Program-made: the position numbers and the translations under genes
Notes under the pieces: generated by a model
The model's database searches: none
What the model was told of the DNA's origin: nothing
The model's input: the letters and a program-made list of their open reading frames with translations, nothing else
Assembly: GCA_004843165.1 (NCBI GenBank)
Contig: CP039459.1
Location: forward strand, 1,358,501-1,422,500
Source: Acetobacteraceae bacterium
GTDB taxonomy: Bacteria; Pseudomonadota; Alphaproteobacteria; Acetobacterales; Acetobacteraceae
Length of the DNA: 64,000 nt
Direction: 5' to 3'
Shown here: in pieces, positions 8,441 through 17,359 of the stretch
How the letters are laid out: each line of letters starts with the position of its first letter
Position numbering within the stretch: the stretch's first letter is position 1

Positions 8441-9700
8441 TTAAAATTTTACTCGGACTTTGCCAGAAATAAGGCGGGGGAGAAGAGTGTCTCGTAATTC
8501 AATTAAGTGACGATTTTCTTCTTCGTTTTGGTGAATTTTTTGGTGCAAAGAGGCTATATTTTGTTCCATTTGACTTAGAAGTTCTGAAGAAGGAACAAAA
8601 ATTTTTGCTTCTGTTAAATGTTTTCGTTGGATATGTCCCATCGTGGTTACTTTAGCAGATGCAATTTGCTGAAATTCAGGTAAATGATGTAGAAGCCAGT
8701 TTTGGACGAACCATTGAGGAAAGTTCGAGGAGGTTACTTTGAAAAGGTGTTGGTTTAAAGCGACATTTTCTCCATGCCAAATATTAACAATTAAGCTTCC
8801 AGACCAAGAAAAAATTAAATCTCCTGCTTTTACAATATATTTTTCAGGTAGGTTGCTACTCGCTCTATCGGCTCCATTCGTATTTTGAGAGCGAAGTTGA
8901 GAAATTTTAAGAACTGGAAGTTCGTTCTCACCATTTTTCGGCGGAAATTTTTGTAGCGCTAAGCCATTTAGAAAATTTATGCTATCATCTAAAGGCTTTT
9001 CTTCCCAGCCTTCGGGGATTCCGTCATCGTTTAGGGTGTTGGGAAAGAGGTTCCAGATTTCAGGGTCAAGGTAGGGATTCTCAGGGCGGTTTTCTTTTTT
9101 GGCATTAATTTTTTCTTTAACAGGGCCAAAATTGACAAACCAATCTTGAAACAGTGTGCGGGCCGTTCCCTCTAAAATTTTATTCTGCTCTTTATTATGT
9201 TGGATTTTATCATCCAGACTGCCTAAAACTCCTGCAATCGCTTTTTGTTCAGGAAGAGGAGGAAGAAGAAGATCAAAAAGTTTGAGAGCATCTTTATCTC
9301 CTCTTGGCATTTTTGCGCCTTTTGAGGTTTGGCAAGAATATTCTGTAAAAAATGGAGTTGTTAAAATATAAAAAAGAAAGTCGGTATTTATTTTATCATT
9401 AGGGATAAATACTAAAACATCGTTAGAGCAATAGCCATTTCTATCGGCTTTCCAGATTTTTCTGAAATAGGTTCTAATATTTGAAAAAAGGATATGATTT
9501 TTTTCAAAAAGCGTGGAATTTCCTTTTGGTGATTTGGATTTAAAAAATTCAACCCCTCCAAGATTAGGAAGCATGCTGTCTGTTGATATGTAATTGTTTT
9601 TGGATGCACGCCCCTTATTGGTGGAATATGTTATAGCATCCCCAAGTCTGACTTTCTGCCATCCTGTAGGCAGTTTATGCGTATGATTAGTCAATTTCAT
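8441..9700 (-). CDS. hsdS: Type I restriction-modification specificity subunit
   Basis: A 419-residue HsdS, the DNA-recognition subunit that directs both methylation and cleavage. The two-fold layout is visible. TRD1 opens with LPTGWQKVRLGDAI (about 11-24). The central conserved helix region LPPLPEQKAIAGVLGSLDDKI is at about 147-170. TRD2 opens with IPEGWEEKPLDD (about 229-240), and the distal conserved region ends with TLLPRLISGKV. Length is normal. The start overlaps the nucleotidyltransferase stop by 4 bp (ATGA-type), implying translational coupling. The target sequence cannot be predicted from TRD sequence alone. Confidence 0.95.
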   Translation of the reverse strand: MKLTNHTHKLPTGWQKVRLGDAITYSTNKGRASKNNYISTDSMLPNLGGVEFFKSKSPKGNSTLFEKNHILFSNIRTYFRKIWKADRNGYCSNDVLVFIPNDKINTDFLFYILTTPFFTEYSCQTSKGAKMPRGDKDALKLFDLLLPPLPEQKAIAGVLGSLDDKIQHNKEQNKILEGTARTLFQDWFVNFGPVKEKINAKKENRPENPYLDPEIWNLFPNTLNDDGIPEGWEEKPLDDSINFLNGLALQKFPPKNGENELPVLKISQLRSQNTNGADRASSNLPEKYIVKAGDLIFSWSGSLIVNIWHGENVALNQHLFKVTSSNFPQWFVQNWLLHHLPEFQQIASAKVTTMGHIQRKHLTEAKIFVPSSELLSQMEQNIASLHQKIHQNEEENRHLIELRDTLLPRLISGKVRVKF

Positions 9701-10026
9701 GATTTCTTTTTCTGAATGAAAATAAGGTCATTCTGTATCAATTTTTGGAATTCAGGTGTCATTTCTGCCCAGAGGACAAGGTCTATTTTCATGGGAAGCG
9801 GTGCCTCATCAAACTCAGTTGCTAAAATGCTTTGTGTTTTTAAATCGAGGCCATTTTTCCCCATAAGGGCGAGGTCAAGATCTGAGCCACGTCGTAAAAC
9901 GGCTTCAGGTTGGGTTCGACTTCCAAAAACAGCCACATCATGATCCGGAATAATTTTTTGTAAAATACCCTGCACAATTTTTAAATATTTTGGCTCCAAA
10001 CGCAGGGCAGAAAGATTTTTTGGCAT
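9697..10026 (-). CDS. mntA: MNT-type nucleotidyltransferase (antitoxin of HEPN/MNT pair)
   Basis: A 109-residue minimal nucleotidyltransferase. G35-S36, then D49 and D51 (GSDLDLAL), and a third acidic residue D82 (MKIDLVLW) make up the GS...DxD...D catalytic set of the MNT fold. Family members paired with HEPN proteins act as antitoxins by adding AMP to the toxin. It lies 2 bp after the HEPN gene and overlaps hsdS by 4 bp. This order (HEPN first, MNT second) is the usual one for HepT/MntA. The symbol is assigned by family and context. Confidence 0.88.
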   Translation of the reverse strand: MPKNLSALRLEPKYLKIVQGILQKIIPDHDVAVFGSRTQPEAVLRRGSDLDLALMGKNGLDLKTQSILATEFDEAPLPMKIDLVLWAEMTPEFQKLIQNDLIFIQKKKS

Positions 10027-10028
10027 TA

Positions 10029-10433
10029 TTAAGCCATTTTTGCTTCAAGGCGTGCCAAAAGTACTTCAGCTTCTTTTAGAAAATCAGGAATACCTTCCAA
10101 AACCTCCTTGGCGATTTCTGCATTATAGGTATGAACAGATTTATTCCGTAAAATCCTAAACTGCTGCCAGACATCCCAGCTATGGGCGATAATCCCAAAA
10201 GCATAGGCTTCTCTAATCATGGTAGGGAAAGAGAGTTGGGAGGCCTCTTCGGGGGAGGGGTGATTTTCAGCAAGCCATCTTTTGATAAATTTATGTGCCT
10301 GTTCATATGCAAGATCGAAGCGTTTGGTTTGCATATCACGATAGGCAGGGCTATCGGGATGTTCTTTCAGAAGCGCCTCTCCCTCTTTTAAATTCTTTAC
10401 CGCAAGGCGAAGCGTTGAGAGATCAAGCGTCAT
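10029..10433 (-). CDS. hepT: HEPN toxin (HepT-like, HI0074 family)
   Basis: A 134-residue all-helical protein of the HI0074/HepT type, formerly called a nucleotidyltransferase substrate-binding protein. The RNase signature R-x4-H-x-Y is present as R96-NKSV-H101-T-Y103; in characterised pairs the Tyr is the residue blocked by AMPylation. Family members cleave RNA when freed from their antitoxin. The start overlaps the 3' end of hsdM by 11 bp and the stop is 2 bp from the MNT gene, so it is embedded in the RM operon rather than merely beside it. Confidence 0.88.
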   Translation of the reverse strand: MTLDLSTLRLAVKNLKEGEALLKEHPDSPAYRDMQTKRFDLAYEQAHKFIKRWLAENHPSPEEASQLSFPTMIREAYAFGIIAHSWDVWQQFRILRNKSVHTYNAEIAKEVLEGIPDFLKEAEVLLARLEAKMA

Positions 10434-12057
10434 TTTTTATCTCCTCTTCTTGGGGCAGAATAATCTTATTAAGATTGTCTTTGATCGCTTTGTCGAGGCT
10501 TGCGCTTTTTTCGAGAGACTCAAAAAGGGCTTTTTGAAGGCGGGAGAATTTTTCTAAAAAGGGTTCGGTATCTTCTTCGCTTTCAGCGATGCCGACATAT
10601 CGGCCGGGCGTGACGATAAAATCATTTTCGGCGACTTCGTCTAAGGTTGCGGCGTAACAAAAGCCCGCGATATCTTCATATTTCCCAGCCTCTTTGATCC
10701 CCTGCCATGCGTGGTAGGTTTGGGCAATTTTTGCGATATCTTCTTTAGTGAGCTCTCGCCGTGTACGGCTCACCATTTTTCCCATTTTTCTGGCATCAAT
10801 AAAGAGAATTTCCTTTTTACGATTGCGTAATGTTTTTGGGTTTTTCTCTTTATTTAAAAACCATAAGCAGGCTGGAATTTGCGTTGTAAAAAACATTTGT
10901 CCCGGCAGGGCGACGATACAGTCAACAACCTGTTCTTCAATCATATTCTGACGAATGGCAGATTCCTCTTTTTGCCCTGAGGACATAGAGCCATTGGCTA
11001 AAACCACGCCTGCGCGTCCATCAGGGGTTAAATGATGCAAAATATGCGACATCCACCCAAAATTGGCGTTTCCCTGTGGCGGCTGGCCATATTTCCAGCG
11101 GACATCTCCTTGCAGGGATGCTTCCCACCAATCCGAGATGTTAAAGGGCGGATTGGCCAAGATCACTTCGAAACGTTCATCGGGAAGCTCATCTTTTAAA
11201 AAGGAGCCGACATTATTCCATTGAATATTGGCAGAAATCCCTCGAACACCGAGATTCATTTTGGCGAGTTTAAAGGTTGTCTGATTGCTTTCCTGTCCGT
11301 AAATGGCAATGTCGCCAATTTTTCCGCCATGGGCTTCGATAAATTTTTCAGATTGGATGAACATCCCACCCGATCCACAACAGGGGTCATAAATTCGCTC
11401 ACCCTGTTGCGGGGAGAGCATTTCAACTAAAAGCTGCACCACACAGCGTGGTGTGTAAAATTCACCGCCTCTTTTGCCTTCTTTCCCTGCAAATTCGCCC
11501 AGAAAATATTCATAAACTTGGCCGAGAAGGTCTCTCGTCGTTTGGCCTTTTTTCTGAGGTTTAATGTCATTGGTGAACTGCTCAACGAGACCGCCAATCA
11601 TTGATTGGTCTAAGGCAGGCTCTGCATAGCCAGAGGGCAAAACACCTTTAAGAGAGAGATTGTCTCGTTCGACAGCTTCCATTGCACGATCAATGAGCAA
11701 GCCAATCGAAACATTTTCCATGCGGCCTGTTTTTGCGTTTTTATGCTGACCTGTAATGCGGGCATTCTCTTTTAGAAATTCCCAGCGTGCCTCTTTTGGA
11801 ACCCAGAAAATATTCTCAGCGATATATTCATCTCTATCCTCGGCAGAGTCTGGATATTCCTTAAGAAGTTCTGCATGTTTTTCTTCAAAAGAGGCAGAAA
11901 TATAACGCAGGAAAATCAGGCCAAGAACAATATATTTATATTGAGACGGTTCTAAATTTTTACGTAATTTATCGGCAGCTTTAAATAAGGAAGATTCGAA
12001 ACTTTCTGTTTTTATAGTTTTCTTTGTGGCTGTTTTAGGCTTTTCAGAAGCGGCCAT
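10423..12057 (-). CDS. hsdM: Type I restriction-modification DNA methyltransferase subunit
   Basis: A 544-residue HsdM, the N6-adenine methyltransferase subunit. The start at 12057 (MAASEK) is chosen because AAGGAA lies 8-9 bases upstream; a longer frame to 12096 has no such site. Residues 20-160 form the helical N-terminal domain (LRKNLEPSQYK). The SAM-binding motif DPCCGSGGMF is at about 224-233 and the catalytic NPPF at 302-305. The C-terminal helical domain contacts HsdS. It heads a probable operon hsdM-hepT-mntA-hsdS-(7427-8410), with overlaps or very short gaps at the first four junctions. Confidence 0.96.
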   Translation of the reverse strand: MAASEKPKTATKKTIKTESFESSLFKAADKLRKNLEPSQYKYIVLGLIFLRYISASFEEKHAELLKEYPDSAEDRDEYIAENIFWVPKEARWEFLKENARITGQHKNAKTGRMENVSIGLLIDRAMEAVERDNLSLKGVLPSGYAEPALDQSMIGGLVEQFTNDIKPQKKGQTTRDLLGQVYEYFLGEFAGKEGKRGGEFYTPRCVVQLLVEMLSPQQGERIYDPCCGSGGMFIQSEKFIEAHGGKIGDIAIYGQESNQTTFKLAKMNLGVRGISANIQWNNVGSFLKDELPDERFEVILANPPFNISDWWEASLQGDVRWKYGQPPQGNANFGWMSHILHHLTPDGRAGVVLANGSMSSGQKEESAIRQNMIEEQVVDCIVALPGQMFFTTQIPACLWFLNKEKNPKTLRNRKKEILFIDARKMGKMVSRTRRELTKEDIAKIAQTYHAWQGIKEAGKYEDIAGFCYAATLDEVAENDFIVTPGRYVGIAESEEDTEPFLEKFSRLQKALFESLEKSASLDKAIKDNLNKIILPQEEEIKNDA

Positions 12058-12210
12058 GCAGAATTTCCTTGAGATTTTTAGGTCAATAATACTCAAGATT
12101 TCTAACAGTTTTTAGAAAAAGAAGAAATGTAATAAATGTAGGACTGGGCGTGGGACAGAAAATTTTAAAAACAAGAAAAGCAGCAGGAAAGTGCGTTTCT
12201 TAGATGAATA

Positions 12211-12286
12211 TGGTGGAGATTAGCGGAATCGAACCGCTGGCCTTGTCATTGCGAACGACACGCTCTACCAACTGAGCTAAACCCCC
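12211..12286 (-). tRNA. tRNA-Ala (anticodon CGC)
   Basis: On the minus strand the 76-nt gene folds as a full cloverleaf: acceptor GGGGGTT/AATCTCC, D-arm GCTC...GAGC, anticodon stem TGTCG/TGACA with loop TTCGCAA, and T-arm AGCGG-TTCGATT-CCGCT. The CCA end is encoded (12211-12213). The acceptor contains the G3-U70 wobble pair, the main identity element of alanine tRNAs, which supports the CGC anticodon reading (GCG codons). Its 3' end faces the defence island, the side usually used for island insertion. Confidence 0.95.
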
Positions 12287-12477
12287 ATGAAGCCTACAGG
12301 CTTATTCCAAGTTCTTGTTTGTATCCATTGCGCTTTTTACAGAAGAGGTCAAGAGGGAGAGAAGAGGAAATAAAGAGAAAAAGCTTTTCCTTCTATTTTT
12401 ACCCTAAACAAGCTAAATCTGAGAACAATATTATAGAATGGCTTTGAACGGATAAAGCCGAAATTAAGGAATATTAC

Positions 12478-12792
12478 GTGCTGCTGATTGCAACTGTTTT
12501 TCAACTTCTTTTCTTTTTAATGGATGCTTATGTCTATGTGATTTTGGCTTATTGTATCCTTTCCATGGTTATTGGTTTTGGACTTATTAGCCAAGAGAAT
12601 CGGTTTGTCATGGCGATTTTTCAGGTAACCGCTAAATTGGTTGAGCCAGCGCTAAATCCTATTCGGGCGATTCTACCGCAAACCGGCATGATGGATTTCT
12701 CGCCTTTGGTCCTTTTACTGAGTTTGCAGTTTTTATTTCCCTATATCCTCAGAGGCGTTTTTCGCTCTTTGGTTGCTCTCTATGCTGGCTGA
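12478..12792 (+). CDS. YggT-family membrane protein
   Basis: A 104-residue integral membrane protein with two hydrophobic blocks (about 1-35 and 75-100) around a short soluble loop containing VEPALNPIRAILP. This matches the PxxxxIRxxLP motif of YggT, whose members are linked to envelope or cell-division and stress functions. The start is GTG at 12478, supported by AAGGAA 6 bases upstream. It stands alone between the tRNA and glnA. Confidence 0.85.
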   Translation: MLLIATVFQLLFFLMDAYVYVILAYCILSMVIGFGLISQENRFVMAIFQVTAKLVEPALNPIRAILPQTGMMDFSPLVLLLSLQFLFPYILRGVFRSLVALYAG

Positions 12793-12946
12793 GAGGCCTT
12801 AAAAGCATAAATTAAAATATTGGGGGACTAATAGGTTAGCAGAGGATGCAATAGTCTAAAAGACTAGGAAATGAAGAAAAAACGGATTAAAAAGGAAAGT
12901 CTTCTCGGAGACTTTAATTTGTCTATAATTTCTTAAGGTCTTAGCT
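12793..12946 (+). promoter_or_regulatory. glnA upstream region with a 7-bp inverted repeat
   Basis: An inverted repeat AAAGTCT (12896-12902) / AGACTTT (12909-12915) lies about 30 bp before glnA and is followed by an AT-rich run containing TATAAT (12924-12929). The TATAAT is too close to the start codon for an obvious leader and has no good -35 box. No NtrC or sigma-54 type site was found by eye. The inverted repeat may be an operator or weak terminator. Confidence 0.3.
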
Positions 12947-14401
12947 ATGCCATCCCCCAAAAAAAACGCAACTGCCCCGAAGAAACATTCGAAAGCAGCT
13001 ATTCAGAAAATTCTTTCCATGATCGAAGAGCAGGGCATTGATTTTGCCGATTTGCGCTTCACTAGCCCAGATGGAAGATGGCATCATGTCGCACAGGCCG
13101 TTGCAACTTTAACACCGGAAAGTTTTGAAGAGGGTTTCCTTTTTGATGCTTCTTCTATTCCGGGTTGGCAAGCCATTGATCAGGCAGATATGGCTTTGAT
13201 CCCTGACCCGGAAACGGCTGTTCTAGATGCTTTTTCAGCACGTCCGCAACTTGTTTTGATTTGTGATGTTGTTAATCCGCTTACAGGTGCGCTTTATCCA
13301 CGTGATCCACGTGCCACAGGCCGCCGTGCAGAGGAATATCTCAAAAGCACCGGCATTGCGGATGAAGCTTTCTTCGGGCCTGAGGGGGAATTTTTTATTT
13401 TTGATAATGCACGTTTTGGTGTTGGGGGACATTACAGCACGTACCAAGTTGAAAGCACCGAAGGTGCAGAAGCTGGCTTAAAAGATTATTCCGAAGGAAA
13501 TTTTGGTCAGCGGCCCGGTCATAATGGCGGCTATATGAAGCTCAATCCGGTTGATAGTGAACCGGATCTGCGTTCAGAAATGCTTTCCCTTATGGCGGAA
13601 ATGGGCTTAGAGCCGGAACGTCATCATCATGAGGTTGCCCGCTCTCAGCATGAGCTTGGTATTCGCTTTGCCTCTTTGATTAAAGCTGCTGATAATATGC
13701 AGATTTATAAATATTGCGTGCATAATGCGGCGGCTTCTTACGGTAAAACGGCAACCTTCATGCCAAAGCCAATTCTAGGCGAAAATGGTTCTGGGATGCA
13801 TGTGCATCAGTCTATTTGGAAAGAAGGCAAGCCTGTTTTTGCAGGCAAGGAATATGCAGGCCTTTCTGAAACGGCGCTTTATTATATCGGCGGTATTCTC
13901 CACCATGCTAAAGCCTTGAATGCTTTCACCAACCCATCCACAAACTCTTATAAACGTTTGTTGCCGGGTTTTGAGGCACCGGTTCTTTTGGCTTATTCTG
14001 CGGCTAACCGTTCAGCTTCCTGTCGTATTCCTTTGGTGAATAATCCAAAAGGTAAGCGTGTTGAGGTGCGTTTTCCAGATGCGACAGCCAACCCTTATCT
14101 TGCCTTTTCCGCTATGTTGATGGCCGGTCTGGACGGGATTAAGAAAAAAATTCATCCGGGTGAGGCTATGTCTGGAAATCTTTATGAATTGCCAGAGGCG
14201 GAACGGAAAAAAATTCCAACAGTTTGCCATTCTTTACGCTCTGCTTTGCAGGCTTTGGAAAAAGATCATGATTTCTTACTTGAAGGCGGCGTCTTTACCA
14301 AAGATCAAATTGAGGCACATATTGAATTGAAAATGAGAGATGTGCTGCGTTTAGAAAAAAGTCCACATCCGGCAGAGTTTGAGATGTATTATTCGCTCTA
14401 A
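12947..14401 (+). CDS. glnA: Glutamine synthetase, type I
   Basis: A 484-residue GSI enzyme that makes glutamine from glutamate, ammonia and ATP; family members form dodecamers. Visible are the beta-grasp N-domain (DFADLRFTSPDGRWHH), the active-site block FGPEGEFFIFD, NGSGMHVHQS, the glutamate-binding region around NRSASCRIP, and the adenylylation-site loop NLYELP with the target Tyr. Regulation by GlnE-type adenylylation is therefore likely. The N-terminus carries about 15 extra Lys-rich residues before the usual start of homology. Unlike in many alphaproteobacteria, no glnB precedes it. A strong terminator follows. Confidence 0.95.
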   Translation: MPSPKKNATAPKKHSKAAIQKILSMIEEQGIDFADLRFTSPDGRWHHVAQAVATLTPESFEEGFLFDASSIPGWQAIDQADMALIPDPETAVLDAFSARPQLVLICDVVNPLTGALYPRDPRATGRRAEEYLKSTGIADEAFFGPEGEFFIFDNARFGVGGHYSTYQVESTEGAEAGLKDYSEGNFGQRPGHNGGYMKLNPVDSEPDLRSEMLSLMAEMGLEPERHHHEVARSQHELGIRFASLIKAADNMQIYKYCVHNAAASYGKTATFMPKPILGENGSGMHVHQSIWKEGKPVFAGKEYAGLSETALYYIGGILHHAKALNAFTNPSTNSYKRLLPGFEAPVLLAYSAANRSASCRIPLVNNPKGKRVEVRFPDATANPYLAFSAMLMAGLDGIKKKIHPGEAMSGNLYELPEAERKKIPTVCHSLRSALQALEKDHDFLLEGGVFTKDQIEAHIELKMRDVLRLEKSPHPAEFEMYYSL

Positions 14402-14419
14402 ATTTTGTGAAATAATTTT

Positions 14420-14451
14420 TAAAAAGCCTCCCAATTTGGGGGGCTTTTTTT
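14420..14451 (+). terminator. Bidirectional terminator between glnA and nhaA
   Basis: The stem AAGCCTCCC / GGGGGGCTT with loop AATTT is flanked by A5 on the left and T7 on the right. It lies about 20 bp after the glnA stop and overlaps the end of nhaA, so it can serve both converging genes. Confidence 0.9.
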
Positions 14452-15577
14452 ATCTGTTTAAATAAGAAGATCTTTTTAAAAGAAAATAGGCACAAAGGGC
14501 CGATAGCGTGGAGGCAAGCGCAACGCCGGCTTCCGCCTGCATTTGGAAATCTATGGCGGGATAGGCAAGGCGTGAAAGGAGCAGAGAAATGGTAAAGCCA
14601 ATACCGCAGCTCATAAAAGCGCCCAAGAGCCAATGTCTTTCATGTTTTTTCCAAGGGGCAGGCAGGCCAGCTTTCTCACAGAGGAGAACAATCAGGGCAA
14701 TGCCGAGCGGTTTGCCGAGAAAAAGCCCTAAGCTTGGCCCAAGAAAGGCCCCACTTTGAAAATAGTCAAAATGGCATTTTGTCAGGTCAATTCCGGTATT
14801 GCAAAAGGCAAATAGCGGCAAAATGATCCAAGCAACAGGAAGGCTTAAAAAGGATGCAAGACGCATGCCTGATTCTTTTGGCAAGGTAAGCCCAAGGGCA
14901 AGTCCTGCAAGTTCAGGAGCAATACCCGCACGGCAGAGAAAATACCAGAGGATACCTGTTACAGCGATCGAGAGCGTTAGGAGATATTGTGGCTTAAGGC
15001 CGGATTTTCCAATCCAAATCAGCAAGGCGAGAGGTAGCGGAAGGATCGTTAGCCAAAAGAGATCAGGGGTATGGCCATAGAAAAGGGCAAGAATAAGAAT
15101 TGCCCCTAAATCATCAAAAATAGCTAAGGCGCTGACAAAACTACGGATAGATTGCGGGAGTGTTTTTGCCATGGCCAATAAAGGCACGGTTAAGGCCGCA
15201 TCCGTTGCCGTTGGAATCGCCCAGCCATTTAATCCTGCACTTTTCGGGGAAAGAAGAGCGGCTAAGAAAGCAATGAGCGCCGGAAGTGCCATGCCGCCTA
15301 AAGCACCCAACAAGGGAAAAAGGGCAGATTTTGGATTGCTGAGCGGGCCGCTTTCACAATCACGACGAAGTTCAACCCCTAAAATAGCAAAGAAAAAGCC
15401 TAAGAGTGCCTCATTAACCCAATCTAAACCTGAAAACGGCAGAGATGTAAAAGGTATGCTTTCAAGAAGAAGGCCATAAATATCTTTAAAGGGAGAAGAG
15501 GCCGTTAATATGCCTAGAATAGCGCTGAAAATCAGCGCTAGACCTGTTAGGCTTGGCGAAAGAAGGCATTTTTTCAA
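14450..15577 (-). CDS. nhaA: Na+/H+ antiporter NhaA
   Basis: A 375-residue inner-membrane antiporter that exchanges Na+ (or Li+) for H+ in pH and salt homeostasis. About eleven or twelve hydrophobic helices can be read. The TM4 signature GWAIPTATDAALT and the paired catalytic aspartates in ALAIFDDLGAI match NhaA, and FGIGVELRR-like text is present as FAILGVELRRD. Length is normal. It follows the histidine-phosphatase gene by 4 bp on the same strand, so the two may be co-transcribed. Confidence 0.93.
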   Translation of the reverse strand: MKKCLLSPSLTGLALIFSAILGILTASSPFKDIYGLLLESIPFTSLPFSGLDWVNEALLGFFFAILGVELRRDCESGPLSNPKSALFPLLGALGGMALPALIAFLAALLSPKSAGLNGWAIPTATDAALTVPLLAMAKTLPQSIRSFVSALAIFDDLGAILILALFYGHTPDLFWLTILPLPLALLIWIGKSGLKPQYLLTLSIAVTGILWYFLCRAGIAPELAGLALGLTLPKESGMRLASFLSLPVAWIILPLFAFCNTGIDLTKCHFDYFQSGAFLGPSLGLFLGKPLGIALIVLLCEKAGLPAPWKKHERHWLLGAFMSCGIGFTISLLLSRLAYPAIDFQMQAEAGVALASTLSALCAYFLLKRSSYLNR

Positions 15578-15581
15578 AAGC

Positions 15582-16199
15582 TTAGTTTACAACTTTCACG
15601 GGGTGAAGCTGATAGTCCCAGCTTTCTTCTGATGGAGCAGGGGGGATAAGCGCCACCGGGGTTGCGTTGGGCAGGGAATATTGAGGTGGCAGATTAATTG
15701 CACTGCGAACGGCACGGAAAACTGCCCCATGCGCGACAAACATAATTTTTTCATTTTCGTAAGAAAGGAAATTCTTATTTATTCCTTTTAAAATACGTTC
15801 TTGCAAGGCTTGAAAGCTTTCTGCACCTTCAGGGGGTTCTGCGCCGTGCATCCATTCAGCATACCAGTTGTCTTCGGGATCCGGCAGTGTCCCTTCTTTG
15901 ATACCAAAATTTACCTCAATAAGAAGATTTTCAATTTCCAGGGGAAGATGGATAGCAACTTCTTCTTTCAGAATTTTTTGAACGATTTCGGCTGTTTCTT
16001 TTGCACGATCGAGAGGTGAAGAGATTAGGCGGTCAAAAGGTTTTTTACCTTGCGCAAATAAAGGCGCTAATTGTCGTGCCGCTTCCTTCGCCTGTGCTCT
16101 TCCGTGATTATTTAAGGGAATATTGCTGACCCCTTGAAAGCGGCGAACAATATTCCAGTCTGTTTCCCCATGCCTTAAAAACCAGAAATCTTTTTCCAT
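15582..16199 (-). CDS. Histidine phosphatase family protein (phosphoglycerate-mutase-like)
   Basis: About 205 residues. The phosphohistidine motif LRHGETDWN sits at the N-terminus, the second active-site segment SSPLDRAKETAEI follows, and the second catalytic His is in FVAHGAVFRAV. These place it in histidine phosphatase branch 1, which holds mutases and phosphatases acting on phosphoesters; the substrate is unknown. The ATG at 16199 (MEKDFWFLRHGE) gives the usual short N-terminus. A longer frame to 16244 is possible, and neither start has a clear Shine-Dalgarno. Confidence 0.85.
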   Translation of the reverse strand: MEKDFWFLRHGETDWNIVRRFQGVSNIPLNNHGRAQAKEAARQLAPLFAQGKKPFDRLISSPLDRAKETAEIVQKILKEEVAIHLPLEIENLLIEVNFGIKEGTLPDPEDNWYAEWMHGAEPPEGAESFQALQERILKGINKNFLSYENEKIMFVAHGAVFRAVRSAINLPPQYSLPNATPVALIPPAPSEESWDYQLHPVKVVN

Positions 16200-16305
16200 A
16201 AGCTTGTGCGGCAGGAAAGCTTTATTTTTGGTTTTATAGGGCATGGGGGGTGTAAACTTTCGACAATAACTTTGAAGGATAAAGCGTTAGAAATTTTTGA
16301 ATTTC

Positions 16306-17262
16306 TTACTCAAATAGGATCGAGATTGAGCTTTCCTCAGAAACGGCTTTTATGGCTCGGCTAATTAATTTTGCCGTTGAGATATAGCGAATATTTTTAG
16401 CTTTAGCGGCGGCTTCGGTTTCAGGAATAGTGTCGGTCAAGGTCAGGGTTTTTAGATCACTTGAACACACACGCTCTACAGCCTCTCCTGTGAGAACACC
16501 ATGGGTGATATAGGCCTCCACACCCAGCGCACCGGATTTTATAAGCGCTGTAGCTGCATTGCAAAGAGATCCGCCACTATCAATAATATCATCGACAAGA
16601 ATACAATATTTACCTCTAACGTCTCCGATAACATTCATCACTTCGGAAACGCCTGCACGTTCACGTCGTTTATCAATGATAGCAAGATCGGCATTTAAAC
16701 GGCGTGCAAGCTGGCGAGCACGGACAACCCCACCGACATCAGGAGAAACAATCACCATTTCCGTGCCTTCTGGATAGGCTTTCATGGTTTTAGGCAAACG
16801 CTCTTTAATATCTTGAACAAAGAGGGGGGCGGCATAAAGATTATCGGTTGGAATATCAAAAAAACCTTGGATTTGCATGGCATGAAGATCCAAGGTCAGA
16901 ACGCGGTTAGCACCAGATTCAGTGAGAAGATTAGCAACGAGTTTAGCGCTGATAGGGGTACGGGGACCTGATTTGCGTTCCTGCCTTGCATAACCGAAAT
17001 AAGGAATAACGGCAGTGATACGTTTGGCGGAACCTCGGCGCAGCGCATCAAGAACAATTAAAAGCTCCATCAGATGATCGTTGGTTGGAGCGCAAGTGCT
17101 TTGAATAACAAAGACATCCTCTCCACGAACATTTTCCAAGAGTTCCGCAAAAATTTCCCCATCAGCAAAACGGCGAATGGAACTTTTGCAAAGAGGGATT
17201 CCCGTTTCCTTAGAAATGGCTTCTGCTAAGGGTAAATTGCTATTACAGGCAACAATTTTCAT
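16306..17262 (-). CDS. prs: Ribose-phosphate pyrophosphokinase
   Basis: A 318-residue PRPP synthetase, making 5-phosphoribosyl diphosphate for nucleotide, His and Trp synthesis. Family marks are RRFADGEIF, the ATP-side block [22 protein letters not shown], and the PRPP-binding loop [12 protein letters not shown]. Full-length, with the normal start [13 protein letters not shown] (the common Gly at position 6 is Cys). It is transcribed alone on the minus strand, with an AT-rich gap upstream. Confidence 0.96.
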   Translation of the reverse strand: MKIVACNSNLPLAEAISKETGIPLCKSSIRRFADGEIFAELLENVRGEDVFVIQSTCAPTNDHLMELLIVLDALRRGSAKRITAVIPYFGYARQERKSGPRTPISAKLVANLLTESGANRVLTLDLHAMQIQGFFDIPTDNLYAAPLFVQDIKERLPKTMKAYPEGTEMVIVSPDVGGVVRARQLARRLNADLAIIDKRRERAGVSEVMNVIGDVRGKYCILVDDIIDSGGSLCNAATALIKSGALGVEAYITHGVLTGEAVERVCSSDLKTLTLTDTIPETEAAAKAKNIRYISTAKLISRAIKAVSEESSISILFE

Positions 17263-17359
17263 TCTAAATTCTCATTCCGTTTTAAAGGGGTATTTAACAA
17301 GGGTAATTTAGCAGAGCTGGGAAAAATATAAAATATTCTCCTCAAACGAATAGGTTTAA

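Noticed and set aside
12211..12286. Direct-repeat attachment site matching the tRNA end
   Set aside because: No copy of the tRNA 3' sequence was seen near the other side of the island around 1020, and no integrase is present.
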